From an uncultured Oscillospiraceae bacterium (lineage in GTDB: Bacteria > Bacillota > Clostridia > Oscillospirales > Oscillospiraceae), in NCBI GenBank assembly GCA_958438185.1, contig CAUBQU010000027.1, forward strand, positions 1 through 10,211: a stretch of 10,211 nt of DNA, given 5' to 3'. Shown piece by piece: positions 1-6,402 of this stretch. The translations under genes and the position numbers were made by a program. Position 1 is the first letter of the stretch. Every line of letters starts with the position of its first letter. The notes beneath the pieces were generated by a model. It did not search any database. It was not told where the DNA came from and was given only the letters and a program-made list of their open reading frames with translations.

Positions 1-30
1 ATTTTACCACAATACGGCAGAAATTTCCAG

Positions 31-483
31 TCATACTGACGTTTTTCCAAAAAATCGCCGCCAGAGTGCAAAGCCGCACAGGCCGCCGGGCAGATTGATG
101 AGCCAGTCGTCAATATCGCAAGCGCCCAGCCCCGTCACCCACTGCAGCACCTCGACCAGAGCGACCGACCCGGCCAGGACGCCAAAAAAGCGCCAAAACT
201 TTCGCAGCGCCGGAAAGCGCGCCGGCAGCAGCAGCCCGGCGGGAAAAAACAGCGCCAGGTTCCCCGCCAGATTCCCGGCAGCGTAGCGCAGCAGCGCCGG
301 GCGATGGGCCTGCAGGCCGAACCAGGCCGCCCGGCCATAGGTCCGCAGCGTCTGCCCGGGCACCAGATTAACACGCCCCGCAAACGCCTGCCCCGGCAGG
401 CGTTGCAAATAAAGAAGATACAGCAGCACGACGCCGTAGCACAGCAGCAGTGCTCGCAGGCGGCGGTCCTTAAACTGGTTCAT
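31..483 (-). CDS. VanZ-like family membrane protein
   Basis: This 150-residue protein is almost entirely membrane. Hydrophobic segments lie at about residues 11-26, 67-87, 97-117 and 127-145. It carries the marks of the VanZ-like family: NLVPG at 39-43, NLAGNLALFFPAG at 71-83, EVLQ at 111-114 and the acidic DIDDWLIN at 123-130 followed by GG. The founding member, VanZ of enterococci, raises teicoplanin resistance by an unclear mechanism. Most relatives in Firmicutes are chromosomal proteins of unknown function, so resistance should not be assumed here. The ATG at 483 has a good Shine-Dalgarno sequence (GGAGG at 492-496, 8 bases away). The gene lies just beyond the terminator of the mreB run, with no space for a promoter between them. 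The stop (TGA) is at 31-33. The family call is firm and the role is not known. Confidence 0.85.
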   Translation of the reverse strand: MNQFKDRRLRALLLCYGVVLLYLLYLQRLPGQAFAGRVNLVPGQTLRTYGRAAWFGLQAHRPALLRYAAGNLAGNLALFFPAGLLLPARFPALRKFWRFFGVLAGSVALVEVLQWVTGLGACDIDDWLINLPGGLCGFALWRRFFGKTSV

Positions 484-491
484 CGCTTCCC

Positions 492-496
492 CCTCC
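492..496 (-). promoter_or_regulatory. Ribosome binding site of the VanZ-like gene
   Basis: GGAGG (within a run GGAGGGGG) lies 8 bases before the ATG at 483. It falls only 8 bases beyond the T-run of the upstream terminator, so the ribosome site begins almost where the terminated transcript would end. Confidence 0.7.
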
Positions 497-504
497 AGCG
501 CATG

Positions 505-550
505 AAAAATCCGGCAGCAGCGGCAGATGCTTCTCTGCCGCTGCTGCCGG
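505..550 (-). terminator. Intrinsic terminator after the mreB-family gene
   Basis: Bases 511-526 and 535-550 form a perfect 16-bp inverted repeat (arm CCGGCAGCAGCGGCAG). An extra A-T pair (527/534) closes it over a 6-base loop. Read on the minus strand, the stem is followed by ATTTTTC (T-run at 505-509), the form of a rho-independent terminator. It begins 17 bases after the mreB-family stop codon. There is no T-run on the plus-strand side, so it acts in one direction. It lies between this gene and the VanZ-like gene. Confidence 0.85.
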
Positions 551-567
551 GAAAGATCCTGCAGAGC

Positions 568-1596
568 TTAATCCTTGAGCAGTTTCCGGCGGGCCAGGTT
601 GATCGTCCCCTCCTGCATGTGGTTGATCCACGCCAGGCTCTTGCCACAGCCATAGGCCACGCAGGAATCCGGGTCCTCTGCAATGGTACAGGCCATATTC
701 GTCCGCTCTGCGATCATTTGATCCATGCCCCAGAGCTGACTGCCGCCGCCGGTCATCACGATGCCGTTGCGGGAGATATCCGCCACCAGTTCCGGCGAGG
801 TCCGCTCCAGGACCGTCAGCGCTTCATCGGCAATGATCCGGGCCGGGCGGCGCAGCACGTCCAGCATCTCCGAGGAATCGACCGTCGCCGTCTTGGCAAG
901 GCCCGTCTTGGCGTCGCGGCCCTTGACCTCCATCTTGGCCTCTGGGCGCTCCCGAACGCAGCCGATGGTCATTTTGATCTCCTCTGCCAGGTTTTCCCCG
1001 ATGATCATACCATGGCGGCGGCGCAGATACCGCATAATAATGTCGTCAAACGTGTCGCCCGCCGTCGTGATGGACGAGGAGACAGCTACGCCGTTCATCG
1101 TCAGAACGGCGATGTCCGTCGTGCCGCCGCCGATGTCCACAACCATGTGGCCATCGGGGCCGCTGACATCGAGATTTGCACCCAGCGCAGCGGCCAGAGG
1201 CTCTTCGATCAGATAGACCCGGCGGGCGCCAGCCTCCATGGCCGACTGGATGACCGCCCGCTCCTCAACTTCGGTGACGCCGCTGGGCACGCAGACGATA
1301 ACCCGGGGCTTGACCAGCGCGTAGCGCATGATCTTCTGGAAAAAGGCCGCCAGCATCTTCTCGGTCATATCGTAATCCGAGATGACGCCCTCCCGCAGCG
1401 GCCGCATCGCGACGACGTTGCCCGGCGTCCTGCCCAGCATATTGCGGGCGGCAGAGCCCACCTGCAGCACCTTGCCGGTGATCTTATCCACCGCCACGAC
1501 GGACGGCTCCCGCAGGACGATGCCCTTGCCCTCTGCATAAATCAAAACGTTGGTCGTGCCCAGATCAACGCCCAAATCTCTGGAAAAAAATGCCAT
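568..1596 (-). CDS. mreB: MreB-family rod-shape actin (MreB/Mbl type)
   Basis: This is a 342-residue bacterial actin homologue. It polymerises on ATP along the inner face of the membrane and guides the cell-wall elongation machinery. The actin-fold nucleotide motifs are all present: phosphate 1 loop DLGTTN at residues 11-16, EEPLAAALG in the middle, phosphate 2 motif VVDIGGGTTDIAV around 152-164, and the adenosine motif TGGG (in VMTGGGSQLWG) near the C-terminus. Length matches the family. The N-terminal phenylalanine pair (MAFFSRD) fits a membrane-binding tip. I chose the ATG at 1596 because the Shine-Dalgarno sequence GGAGG sits 6 bases before it. The in-frame TTG at 1602 would directly abut that site. 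mreC and mreD do not follow, so this may be an Mbl- or MreBH-like paralogue rather than the main MreB. The gene follows comF by 11 bases and ends at a strong terminator. Confidence 0.93.
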   Translation of the reverse strand: MAFFSRDLGVDLGTTNVLIYAEGKGIVLREPSVVAVDKITGKVLQVGSAARNMLGRTPGNVVAMRPLREGVISDYDMTEKMLAAFFQKIMRYALVKPRVIVCVPSGVTEVEERAVIQSAMEAGARRVYLIEEPLAAALGANLDVSGPDGHMVVDIGGGTTDIAVLTMNGVAVSSSITTAGDTFDDIIMRYLRRRHGMIIGENLAEEIKMTIGCVRERPEAKMEVKGRDAKTGLAKTATVDSSEMLDVLRRPARIIADEALTVLERTSPELVADISRNGIVMTGGGSQLWGMDQMIAERTNMACTIAEDPDSCVAYGCGKSLAWINHMQEGTINLARRKLLKD

Positions 1597-1602
1597 TGCC
1601 AA

Positions 1603-1607
1603 CCTCC
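1603..1607 (-). promoter_or_regulatory. Ribosome binding site deciding the mreB-family start
   Basis: GGAGG overlaps the comF stop codon (TAG at 1608-1610, reading TAGGGAGG). It is 6 bases before the ATG at 1596 and 0 bases before the TTG at 1602. This selects the ATG and ties mreB-family translation to the end of comF. Confidence 0.75.
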
Positions 1608-2255
1608 CTATTTGTGCGCCGCCGCCAGGACGGCCACCTGTACCTCACCAGCGCCTGCTTCCAGCAGCACCCGGGCAGCTTCGCCCAAGGTCGCGCCAGT
1701 GGTCAAAATATCATCAATCAGTAAGATCCGCTTCCCCTGCACTGCAGCGCCCGGCCGCATCCGGTAGACACCCAGCACGTTTGCTTTTCGCCGGGCGGCA
1801 TCCTGAATGCCGGATTGAGGCGGGATATCGCGGAATTTCTCCAAAAGCGGCTCTGCTTTGCGGCCTAACTCCCGGGCGGTCGCCTTCGCCAGGAGCTCCG
1901 CCTGGTCATAGCCCCGCTTCCGGCGGCGCTTTCTGCTGACCGGAACCCAGGTGATCACGTCAAACTCCAGATGCTCCCGCAAAATCTGCATTCCCAGCAT
2001 CGCGCCGTACGCGCCTGCATAGTAGGAGCGGCCCTGGAATTTATAGCGCAGCAGCGACTGCCGCAGCGGGTCCTCATAGGCATAGGCCACGGTGACGCTG
2101 CTCGTCAGCGCGGGCTTGGCCGCCTTGCCGGTAAAGGGCTGCAGCGCTCTGCGGCAGCCGCTGCAAAGATTCGTCTCATTTCCATCGAGCAGCTTGCCGC
2201 ACAGGACACACTTGCTGGGATAAAGCAGCTCCAGCAGCGCCTCCAACAGCAGCAT
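1608..2255 (-). CDS. comF: ComF family protein (phosphoribosyltransferase-like)
   Basis: This 215-residue protein has the layout of the ComFC/GntX family. An N-terminal four-cysteine zinc finger (C16, C19, C31, C34) comes first. A type I phosphoribosyltransferase fold follows, with the PRPP-binding motif ILLIDDILTTGATL at about 177-190. The basic stretch SRKRRRKRGYDQA in the middle is typical of the family. In naturally competent bacteria, relatives are needed for DNA uptake, acting in the cytoplasm with the ComFA helicase and DprA. Many non-competent bacteria also carry the gene, and no comFA or other competence gene is visible here. The start is supported by AAGGAGGA, 8 bases upstream within the end of recD2. 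The recD2 stop (2259-2261) is 3 bases before the ATG, so translation is probably coupled. The family call is firm and a competence role is inference. Confidence 0.92.
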   Translation of the reverse strand: MLLLEALLELLYPSKCVLCGKLLDGNETNLCSGCRRALQPFTGKAAKPALTSSVTVAYAYEDPLRQSLLRYKFQGRSYYAGAYGAMLGMQILREHLEFDVITWVPVSRKRRRKRGYDQAELLAKATARELGRKAEPLLEKFRDIPPQSGIQDAARRKANVLGVYRMRPGAAVQGKRILLIDDILTTGATLGEAARVLLEAGAGEVQVAVLAAAHK

Positions 2256-2258
2256 CCC

Positions 2259-4463
2259 CTATTCCTCCTTCTGCAGGCGCAGCTTAAGGCCGCTGTAGCG
2301 GCGCTGCTGCACATTGTTGGCCGTCATCTGCGCGACGACCTCCTCGGAGCCGACCAGGATCAGCAGCTGCCGCGCCCGGGTCAGCGCAGTATAGAGCACA
2401 TTGCGCGAGAGCAGGTACTTTGAGCCCTGCAGGACTGACAAGATCACTGCCTGATACTCGCTGCCCTGGCTTTTATGGACCGTCATCGCATAGGCCAGCT
2501 CCAAGTCCTGCAGCAGGGTGAAGCTGTACTCAGCCAGGCGGTCGTCAAAGGCGATGCGCATACATTCGTCACGGAAGGAGATCTCCCGGATCGTGCCGAT
2601 ATCGCCGTTGAAAATCCCGGCGCCGACCTGGGCCTCGCCCTCTTTTGTCCATAGTATATCATAATTATTGCGGATTTGCATCACCCGGTCGCCCTCCCGG
2701 AAGCAAAACGCGCCGTATTTTTTCTCCTTTTTCGTCTCCTGGGGCGGATTGAGGACCGCCTGGAGCTGGCAATTGAGCTCATAGGTCCCGGTGGGGCCCT
2801 TGCGCGTCGGGCTCAGGACCTGGATATTCTTCGGGTCGATGCCCATATTCTGCGGCAGACGGCGGACGCAAAGGTCCTGGACCGTCTTGACCAGGCGCTC
2901 GCTGTCAAGGCGGCGGAGGAAGAAAAAGTCCCGGTCCTTGGCCCCCAGCTCCGGCAGACGCCCCTCGTTGACTGCATGGGCGTTCATCACGATCAGGCTC
3001 TGCCGGGCCTGGCGGTAGATCTCCGTCAGGCGCGCCGTGCAGACCACGCCGCTGCGCAGCAGGTCGGAAAAGACATTGCCCGCGCCCACACTGGGCAGCT
3101 GGTCCGGGTCGCCCACCAAAACAAGTCGGCAGGCCGGGGGCAGCGCCTCCAGCAGCGACTGCATCAGCAGCAGGTCCACCATGGACATCTCGTCCACAAT
3201 AAGCGCGCCCAGCTTCAAGGGATTTCCAGCGTCCCGGACGAAGGCCATGCGCCCCGTCTCCGGGTCGATGCCCGCCTCCAGCAGGCGATGGATCGTCACG
3301 GCCTCATGGCCCGTCACCTCGGACAGGCGCTTGGCCGCCCGGCCCGTCGGCGCCGCCAGCTGGGTGGCAAGGCCCATATGCTCAAACAAATGCAGAATCG
3401 CCGTCAGCGTCGTCGTCTTGCCGGTACCGGGGCCGCCGGTGAGCAGCAGGAGCTGGTGTGCCGCCGCCGCTTCGATGGCGGCGCGCTGCTCTTCGCCATA
3501 GACCATCCCTGCCTCTTGCTGCACCCGCTGCAGCAGGCTCTTGCCCGGGCACTGGTCCGGCTTGCGCTTGGCCATCGCCCGGACGCGCTGGCAGATCGCC
3601 GTCTCCGCGTCGTAATACTCCGGCAGGTACACCGCCTGCAGCCCGGCGATCTGCCGCAGCACCAGCTGCCCGCCCTCCAGCAGGCAGGCCACCGCCTCCT
3701 GGACCGATTCCGCAGGCTGCTGAAGCATCGCCGCCGTGGCCGCACAAAGCTTGTCCAGCGGCAAAAAGACATGGCCGCCCCGCAGATTATAGGTCAGTTC
3801 AAAAATCGTCCCCGCTTCGATGCGGCGGGTGTCGTCCGGCGTCACGCCGCAGCGCAGGGCAAAGGCGTCGACGGCGGCAAAACCCGCGCCGATCTCCGGC
3901 TGGGTCAGGACATACGGGTCCTCCTGCAGGACCTCCAGCGACTCTGGGCCGAAGAGCCGGTACGTCCGCACCGCCAGCTCCGCCGGCAGACCGTTGACGC
4001 ACAGATATTCGACCAGGCGGCGGATGCCAGATTGCTTCTGGAACGCGCTGGAGAGCTGGGCCGCCTTTTTCGCCGTGATGCCCGTGATCTGCGTCAGCTG
4101 CTCCGGCTCCTTTTCCAGCACCTCCAGCGCCCGCTCCCCAAAAAGCTGGACGATCCGATGCGCCGTCTTGACCCCGACGCCCTTGAGGGCGCCGGAGGCA
4201 AGATACGCCTCGATCTCCCGCCGGGTCTCCGGCATCAGGCGCTCCAGAAACTCGGCCTCAAACTGGCGGCCATAGGTATTGTGGCTGACCCAGTGGCCAG
4301 TGATCAGCAGCCGCTCGCCGACGACCGGCATGGGGATCATCCCGACCACATTGGTCAATTCGCCGTCCTCGCACTGCAGCCGCAGCACGCAATAGCCATT
4401 TTCCGCGTTATAAAACACTACTGCGTTCACGGTCCCCCGCAGCAGCTCCTGTTGCTGTCGCAT
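2259..4463 (-). CDS. recD2: RecD2-type ATP-dependent 5'-3' DNA helicase
   Basis: This is a 734-residue superfamily 1B helicase, a usual length for RecD2 (YrrC-like) proteins. The N-terminal third has the OB-like domain (VNAVVFYNAENGYCVL, about 12-27) and a helix-hairpin-helix block (ALKGVGVKTAHRIV and ITGITAKKAAQL, about 92-140). The motor follows: Walker A TGGPGTGKTTT near residue 342, Walker B LIVDEMSMVD, motif III VGDPDQLPSVGAGNVF from about 449, TEIYRQA, AMTVHKSQGSEY from about 659, and LYTALTRARQ near the C-terminus. RecD2 unwinds DNA 5' to 3' and works without RecBC, in repair and replication-fork handling. The start at 4463 has only a weak purine-rich site (GAGAGA). The first 56 bases overlap the end of the small upstream gene, so the start codon is less certain than the identity. 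Confidence 0.95.
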   Translation of the reverse strand: MRQQQELLRGTVNAVVFYNAENGYCVLRLQCEDGELTNVVGMIPMPVVGERLLITGHWVSHNTYGRQFEAEFLERLMPETRREIEAYLASGALKGVGVKTAHRIVQLFGERALEVLEKEPEQLTQITGITAKKAAQLSSAFQKQSGIRRLVEYLCVNGLPAELAVRTYRLFGPESLEVLQEDPYVLTQPEIGAGFAAVDAFALRCGVTPDDTRRIEAGTIFELTYNLRGGHVFLPLDKLCAATAAMLQQPAESVQEAVACLLEGGQLVLRQIAGLQAVYLPEYYDAETAICQRVRAMAKRKPDQCPGKSLLQRVQQEAGMVYGEEQRAAIEAAAAHQLLLLTGGPGTGKTTTLTAILHLFEHMGLATQLAAPTGRAAKRLSEVTGHEAVTIHRLLEAGIDPETGRMAFVRDAGNPLKLGALIVDEMSMVDLLLMQSLLEALPPACRLVLVGDPDQLPSVGAGNVFSDLLRSGVVCTARLTEIYRQARQSLIVMNAHAVNEGRLPELGAKDRDFFFLRRLDSERLVKTVQDLCVRRLPQNMGIDPKNIQVLSPTRKGPTGTYELNCQLQAVLNPPQETKKEKKYGAFCFREGDRVMQIRNNYDILWTKEGEAQVGAGIFNGDIGTIREISFRDECMRIAFDDRLAEYSFTLLQDLELAYAMTVHKSQGSEYQAVILSVLQGSKYLLSRNVLYTALTRARQLLILVGSEEVVAQMTANNVQQRRYSGLKLRLQKEE

Positions 4464-4800
4464 TCTCTCTGCCCCAATCTATCGTTCTCATACGGGAAAT
4501 CGCTTCCCAAAGCAAGACTTCATCCGCCAAGCCCTGCCGGTACAGGGCATCCAGCAGCGGCTGCTGCACCGGGAGCAGGTCATCTGCCACGATGACCGTC
4601 CGCGCCCGCAACAGGCCCATCTGACGCAGCCACCGGCAGCAGCGCAGCTGCTGCTCCAGCCGCCCGGCATCTAGCTGTGCCGGGATCAATACAAAATAGC
4701 CCGCCAGCGGCATCGGAAACAGCAGCTTCCGTTTGCACCATTGCAATACGCCAACAAACGCCGCGGCAAGCAGCACGCAGCAGGCGATCTTCCAGCCCAT
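4408..4800 (-). CDS. Hypothetical membrane-anchored small protein
   Basis: I do not recognise this 130-residue protein. One hydrophobic segment (about residues 4-20) is followed by a basic cluster (CKRK). This suggests an N-terminal membrane anchor with the rest on the cytoplasmic side. The remainder has a regular soluble pattern, including LIPAQLDAGRLEQQLR and a beta-turn-alpha-like stretch TVIVADDLLPVQQPLLDAL, and then a low-complexity polar tail. I chose the ATG at 4800, which has GGGGTGA about 4 bases before it. The ATG at 4818 has no visible ribosome site. The last 56 bases overlap recD2 in another frame, and the gene follows the Nudix gene by 107 bases, so it is probably co-transcribed. 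The ordinary reading frame, ribosome site and place in the operon favour a real gene. The polar tail may be shaped by the recD2 overlap rather than by selection. Confidence 0.6.
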   Translation of the reverse strand: MGWKIACCVLLAAAFVGVLQWCKRKLLFPMPLAGYFVLIPAQLDAGRLEQQLRCCRWLRQMGLLRARTVIVADDLLPVQQPLLDALYRQGLADEVLLWEAISRMRTIDWGRENATATGAAAGDRERSSVL

Positions 4801-4907
4801 TGCATCACCCCGCTGCATCCTATGCGGCAGCGGGCCGCGCTGCTATCACTTTACTGCATTTGCAGCCAAAAAGCAAACTCCATTTGCCGCGCCGCCATCA
4901 AGCTGCG

Positions 4908-5312
4908 CTACTTGCCCGGCAGGGTGATCTGCCCCTGCTGCAGGGCCTGCAAAAATCGCTGGTCCGCCGGGCAAAAATCCGCAAGGCGCGCCTCTGCCGG
5001 GCGCAGCCAGCGCAGCGCGTGATGCTCCAGGGCCCGGGGCGTCTGCCCCGCCAGGCGGACAGGCAGGAAGGTCAGATGGACTGTCACATCCGGGTACGCG
5101 TAGACCGTATCCCAAAGCACAGCCCCGGGCTGCACGACGATCTTCAACTCCTCCTGCAGCTCCCGGGCCAGGGCCTGGGCCAAGGTCTCGCCCGGCTCCA
5201 GCTTGCCGCCGGGAAATTCCCAGCACAGCCCCCGTGCCTTATGCGCCGGGCGTTGGCAGGCCAAGAAGGCCCCGTCCTCCCGGTATAGCAGCCCCGCAAC
5301 AACCTCCAGCAT
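4908..5312 (-). CDS. Nudix hydrolase, MutT-like
   Basis: This is a 134-residue Nudix hydrolase, about the length of MutT. It carries WEFPGGK (31-37) and the Nudix box GKLEPGE-x7-RELQEELKI (about 36-58). The glutamates needed for metal binding are present. The usual glycine near the end of the box is lysine, a change I know from other members of the family. Such enzymes hydrolyse nucleoside diphosphates linked to another group. WEFPGGK with RELQEE is typical of 8-oxo-dGTP diphosphatases that keep oxidised nucleotides out of DNA, but sequence alone does not prove the substrate. I chose the ATG at 5312, with GGAG 5 bases before it. Longer in-frame starts at 5366 and 5450 lie inside or upstream of the promoter, so they cannot be used from that transcript. 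It is the first gene of the run. Confidence 0.9.
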   Translation of the reverse strand: MLEVVAGLLYREDGAFLACQRPAHKARGLCWEFPGGKLEPGETLAQALARELQEELKIVVQPGAVLWDTVYAYPDVTVHLTFLPVRLAGQTPRALEHHALRWLRPAEARLADFCPADQRFLQALQQGQITLPGK

Positions 5313-5342
5313 CTGTGCTCCATCCTCTCCGCCGCCCGGCTC

Positions 5343-5372
5343 CTGACCCGGCGCTTTTTCTTCCATTATAAA
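5343..5372 (+). promoter_or_regulatory. Candidate promoter of the M14 peptidase gene
   Basis: On the plus strand CTGACC (5343-5348) and TATAAA (5367-5372) are 18 bases apart, matching the consensus boxes in 4 of 6 and 5 of 6 positions. The -10 box overlaps the -10 box of the minus-strand promoter. It would start a leader of about 70 bases before the peptidase gene. It is the best candidate I see in the gap, but the -35 box is weak. Confidence 0.35.
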
Positions 5373-5393
5373 AGGCCGCGGGCAGCCTGTCAA
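5365..5393 (-). promoter_or_regulatory. Consensus sigma-A promoter of the Nudix-recD2-comF-mreB run
   Basis: On the minus strand a perfect -35 box (TTGACA, 5388-5393) and a perfect -10 box (TATAAT, 5365-5370) are separated by exactly 17 bases. Transcription should start near 5358, giving a leader of about 46 bases before the Nudix ATG. A match of 12 out of 12 with ideal spacing is rare and, in this GC-rich DNA, unlikely by chance. Confidence 0.85.
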
Positions 5394-5434
5394 CGCACGG
5401 CATAACCAGCCCGGCCGGGGCATACGTTCAAACC

Positions 5435-5440
5435 AGGAGG
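5435..5440 (+). promoter_or_regulatory. Ribosome binding site of the M14 peptidase gene
   Basis: AGGAGG lies 8 bases before the ATG at 5449. An out-of-frame ATG at 5442 is only 1 base from this site and opens a frame with no recognisable protein, so 5449 is the start. Confidence 0.8.
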
Positions 5441-5448
5441 GATGCGCC

Positions 5449-6345
5449 ATGTTTTCCTATGCCAGCGCCATGGCCGCGCTGCGTTCCCTGCAGCGCCGCT
5501 ACGCTTTTATCGCCTGCCGCCCCATCGGCACAACGGAATATGGCCGGGAGCTCACCCAGGTCCGCATCGGATGCGGCCGCCGCCGGGTCCTTCTGACGGC
5601 GGCGCACCATGCCAACGAGTGGATCACAGCGCTGGTACTGCTGGCATTTTTGGAGGATTACGCCGCCGCCTTTGCCGCCGAACAGCCGCTCTGGGGCATC
5701 CCGACCCGCACGCTGTACCGGGAGGTCACACTTTCCGTTGTCCCACTGGTCAATCCCGACGGGGTGGACCTTGTTACCGGCGCAGTCTGCCAGGCCTCCC
5801 GGCAGTACAGCCGCGCCCGGGCCATTGCCGCTGCGTTCCCGCAGATCCCGTTCCCGTCTGGCTGGAAGGCCAATGCCTGCGGCGTCGACCTCAACTTGAA
5901 TTATCCGGCGGGCTTTGCCCAGGCGGTGCAGATCAAGCGCGCCCTGGGCTTTGACCGCCCCGCGCCGTGCAATTGGCCGGGCCGCGCCCCGCTGGACCAG
6001 CGGGAGACCGCCGCCCTGGCCGCGCTGACGGAGAAGCTCAGCCCCCACTGCACCGTAGCCCTCCACACCCAGGGCCGGGAGATCTATTGGCGCTACGGCG
6101 ATTATGCAGACCCGGCAGCCCAAGCCCTGGGAGAGCGGATGGCAGACGCCAGCGGCTATACCCTGACGCACCCCGCCCCCGGCAGTGCCAACGCAGGCTT
6201 CAAGGATTGGTTCATCGCCCGCTTTGCCCGCCCCGGCTTCACCGTTGAGGCCGGGCTGGGGCAAAATCCCCTGCCGCTGACGCAGCTGCCAGAGATCTAC
6301 CATCAGGTGCTGCCGATTCTATGCCTGGCTATGACAGGCGGATAA
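5449..6345 (+). CDS. M14 zinc peptidase, gamma-D-glutamyl-diaminopimelate endopeptidase type
   Basis: This is a 298-residue zinc carboxypeptidase-fold enzyme. Zinc ligands are H54 and E57 (HHANEW, 53-58) and H206 (ALHTQGREIYW). The catalytic glutamate is E267 in FTVEAGLGQNPLP. NPDG (102-105) and GVDLNLNYPAGF (145-156) are also present. The motif NLN instead of the NRN of digestive carboxypeptidases, with IYW after the histidine and GQNPLP after the glutamate, fits the subgroup that cuts the gamma-D-Glu-diaminopimelate bond of wall peptides (ENP1/YqgT-like). There is no signal peptide, no membrane segment and no LysM wall-binding domain. It therefore probably works in the cytoplasm on imported muropeptides, as known for some relatives. 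It is the only plus-strand gene, divergent from the Nudix run and convergent with rpoD. The family is firm; the exact bond is inferred. Confidence 0.88.
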   Translation: MFSYASAMAALRSLQRRYAFIACRPIGTTEYGRELTQVRIGCGRRRVLLTAAHHANEWITALVLLAFLEDYAAAFAAEQPLWGIPTRTLYREVTLSVVPLVNPDGVDLVTGAVCQASRQYSRARAIAAAFPQIPFPSGWKANACGVDLNLNYPAGFAQAVQIKRALGFDRPAPCNWPGRAPLDQRETAALAALTEKLSPHCTVALHTQGREIYWRYGDYADPAAQALGERMADASGYTLTHPAPGSANAGFKDWFIARFARPGFTVEAGLGQNPLPLTQLPEIYHQVLPILCLAMTGG

Positions 6346-6394
6346 ACAAACAACTGCCCCGGCAGGCCGGTTTTGACTGGCCTGCCGGGGCAGT
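6344..6394 (-). terminator. Intrinsic terminator of rpoD, shared with the convergent peptidase gene
   Basis: A perfect 16-bp inverted repeat (arms 6353-6368 and 6379-6394, arm ACTGCCCCGGCAGGCC) encloses a 10-base loop. On the minus strand it comes 8 bases after the rpoD stop and is followed by TGTTTGTTTAT, a broken T-run. On the plus strand it follows the peptidase stop (6343-6345), but what comes after (ATGTTGCTTC) is poor in T. It therefore looks strongest for rpoD and may work only partly in the other direction. Confidence 0.8.
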
Positions 6395-6402
6395 ATGTTG
6401 CT

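Noticed and set aside
31-483. The VanZ-like gene as a glycopeptide resistance determinant.
   Set aside because: There is no vanA-type ligase, VanH, VanX or VanRS gene nearby. VanZ-like genes are common in Firmicute chromosomes with no known resistance role.
304-1767. A 487-codon open frame on the plus strand antisense to the mreB-family gene and the start of the VanZ-like gene.
   Set aside because: It runs through the terminator hairpin, is in register with the mreB-family gene, and resembles no protein. It is a shadow of the real gene.
2676-4595. A 639-codon open frame on the plus strand antisense to recD2.
   Set aside because: It is in codon register with recD2, has no domain or plausible ribosome site, and has skewed composition. 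It is a mirror of recD2 codon use.
4826-4845. A hairpin (GCAGCG paired with CGCTGC) between the Nudix gene and the small unknown gene as a terminator.
   Set aside because: It is a short stem without a T-run. It may affect RNA stability but does not support termination.
5410-5419. The palindrome CCCGGCCGGG ahead of the M14 gene as a repressor site.
   Set aside because: It is ten bases long and pure G and C in GC-rich DNA, so it is easily expected by chance, and there is no second copy nearby.
5428-6303. A 291-codon open frame on the minus strand antisense to the M14 peptidase gene.
   Set aside because: The plus-strand frame carries all the zinc and catalytic motifs of the M14 family, while this frame carries none.
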